Assembly: GCF_005403045.1 (NCBI RefSeq) | Contig: NZ_BJCL01000005.1 | Coordinates: 248,001 to 312,000, forward strand | Source of the DNA: Pseudaquabacterium pictum | Lineage (GTDB): Bacteria; Pseudomonadota; Gammaproteobacteria; Burkholderiales; Burkholderiaceae_C | Direction of reading: 5' to 3' | Length of the DNA stretch: 64,000 nucleotides | Shown here: piece by piece, positions 63,572 through 64,000 of the stretch | How the letters are laid out: each line of letters opens with the position of its first letter | How positions within the stretch are numbered: position 1 is the first letter of the stretch | Made by a program: the position numbers and the translations under genes | Notes under the pieces: generated by a model | Told to the model about the DNA's origin: nothing | The model's input: the letters and a program-made list of their open reading frames with translations, nothing else | Databases searched by the model: none

Positions 63572-64000
63572 GCGGGCTCCACAGGATCGGCAGGTAGGGT
63601 GAGGGTGGCGGCCACGCCGCCGCCGGGGCGCGCGCTCAGCGTGAGGCTGCTGCGGCCGCCGTGCATCTGCTGCAGCCGGGTGCGGATGTTGGCCAGGCCC
63701 AGGCCGGTGCCGCTGGTGCCGGTGTCGGCGCCGCCGAAGCCGACGCCGTCGTCGGCGACGGTGATGGCCAGGTCGCCGCTGGCGGTGCGCTGTGCGCTGA
63801 CCTGCACCAGCGCCGGGCCGATCTTCGGCTCGACACCATGCTTGACCGCGTTCTCCACCAGCGAGATCAGCATCCACGGCGGGCAGGGCGCGGCCAGCAG
63901 GTCGGCCGGCGCATCCACGCTGAACTGCAGCCGCGGCATGCGCGTGGCCATCAGGCCCAGGTAGGCATGCACCATCTCCAGCTGGCCGCCCAGCGTGGCC
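63568..64000 (-). CDS. LytS-type sensor histidine kinase (N-terminal part beyond window)
   Basis: The last 143 codons of a HisKA_7/LytS-like kinase are visible. TLGGQLEMVHAYLGLMATRM is the end of the His_kinase domain, followed by PPWMLISLVENAVKHGVEPK (N box), VADDGVGFGG and GTGLGLANIRTRLQQMHGG in the ATPase domain. The frame stays open to the window edge. It overlaps the response regulator gene by 4 bp, so the two are one unit. The sensor and membrane parts are not in the window. Confidence 0.92.
   Translation of the reverse strand, partial: ATLGGQLEMVHAYLGLMATRMPRLQFSVDAPADLLAAPCPPWMLISLVENAVKHGVEPKIGPALVQVSAQRTASGDLAITVADDGVGFGGADTGTSGTGLGLANIRTRLQQMHGGRSSLTLSARPGGGVAATLTLPADPVEPA

Overview
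The window is a compact, very GC-rich bacterial chromosome segment. Codons end almost uniformly in G or C, intergenic gaps are short, and I see no rRNA, tRNA, insertion sequence, phage or CRISPR array. The gene order alaA-hom-thrC-(mobB)-moeA-moaD, later moaE and clpB, together with a PEP-CTERM protein, PrpE and the YqjD/YqjE/YqjK trio, points to a betaproteobacterium of the order Burkholderiales (Rubrivivax/Leptothrix/Ideonella-like). The placement is an inference from gene content, not from a marker gene.

Layout. 1-1607: C-terminal half of an RND efflux pump. 1617-4736 (minus): NlpC/P60 hydrolase, moaA, moeA. 4871-8886: propionate-CoA ligase, then an exported M3 oligopeptidase. 9004-9885: small ATP-dependent DNA ligase with a Tat-like signal. 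9824-10937 (minus): YqjD/YqjE/YqjK membrane-stress trio. 11006-13970 (minus): PIN-PhoH ATPase, Bcp peroxiredoxin, Mth938-like protein. 14130-20230 (plus): tightly spaced alaA, hom, thrC, mobB, moeA, moaD. 20375-21238 (minus): DapA-family gene separating moaD from moaE. 21518-22413: moaE and crcB. 22672-28420: a MarR regulator divergent from an aromatic/N-heterocycle-type catabolic operon (flavin reductase, NicX-like dioxygenase, alpha/beta hydrolase, acyl-CoA-dehydrogenase-like flavoprotein, acyl/aryl-CoA ligase). 28442-30553: hypothetical, MerR regulator, small P-loop kinase. 30758-33361: clpB with a recognisable heat-shock (sigma-32) promoter. 33372-35566 (minus): OmpR-type two-component system. 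35629-40312: PEP-CTERM spondin-domain protein, LysR regulator, lipoprotein hydrolase, ComFB protein and a roadblock-like hypothetical. 40498-43487: MFS transporter and TPP enzyme.

43642-62776 is the most unusual block: an OmpA-like protein, a TpsB outer-membrane transporter, a 5101-residue TpsA exoprotein with a nearly identical 312-bp tandem repeat array and a C-terminal cysteine pair, and a Tat-signal-bearing caspase-like peptidase translationally abutting the exoprotein gene. A LytTR response regulator and the end of its histidine kinase (62786-64000) follow in convergent orientation.

The two strongest candidates for undescribed biology are (i) the two-partner-secretion operon with a built-in caspase-fold peptidase and (ii) the MarR-controlled ring-degradation operon, in which a NicX-like iron dioxygenase is combined with a flavin reductase, an acyl-CoA-dehydrogenase-fold protein lacking the usual catalytic glutamate, and a CoA ligase.
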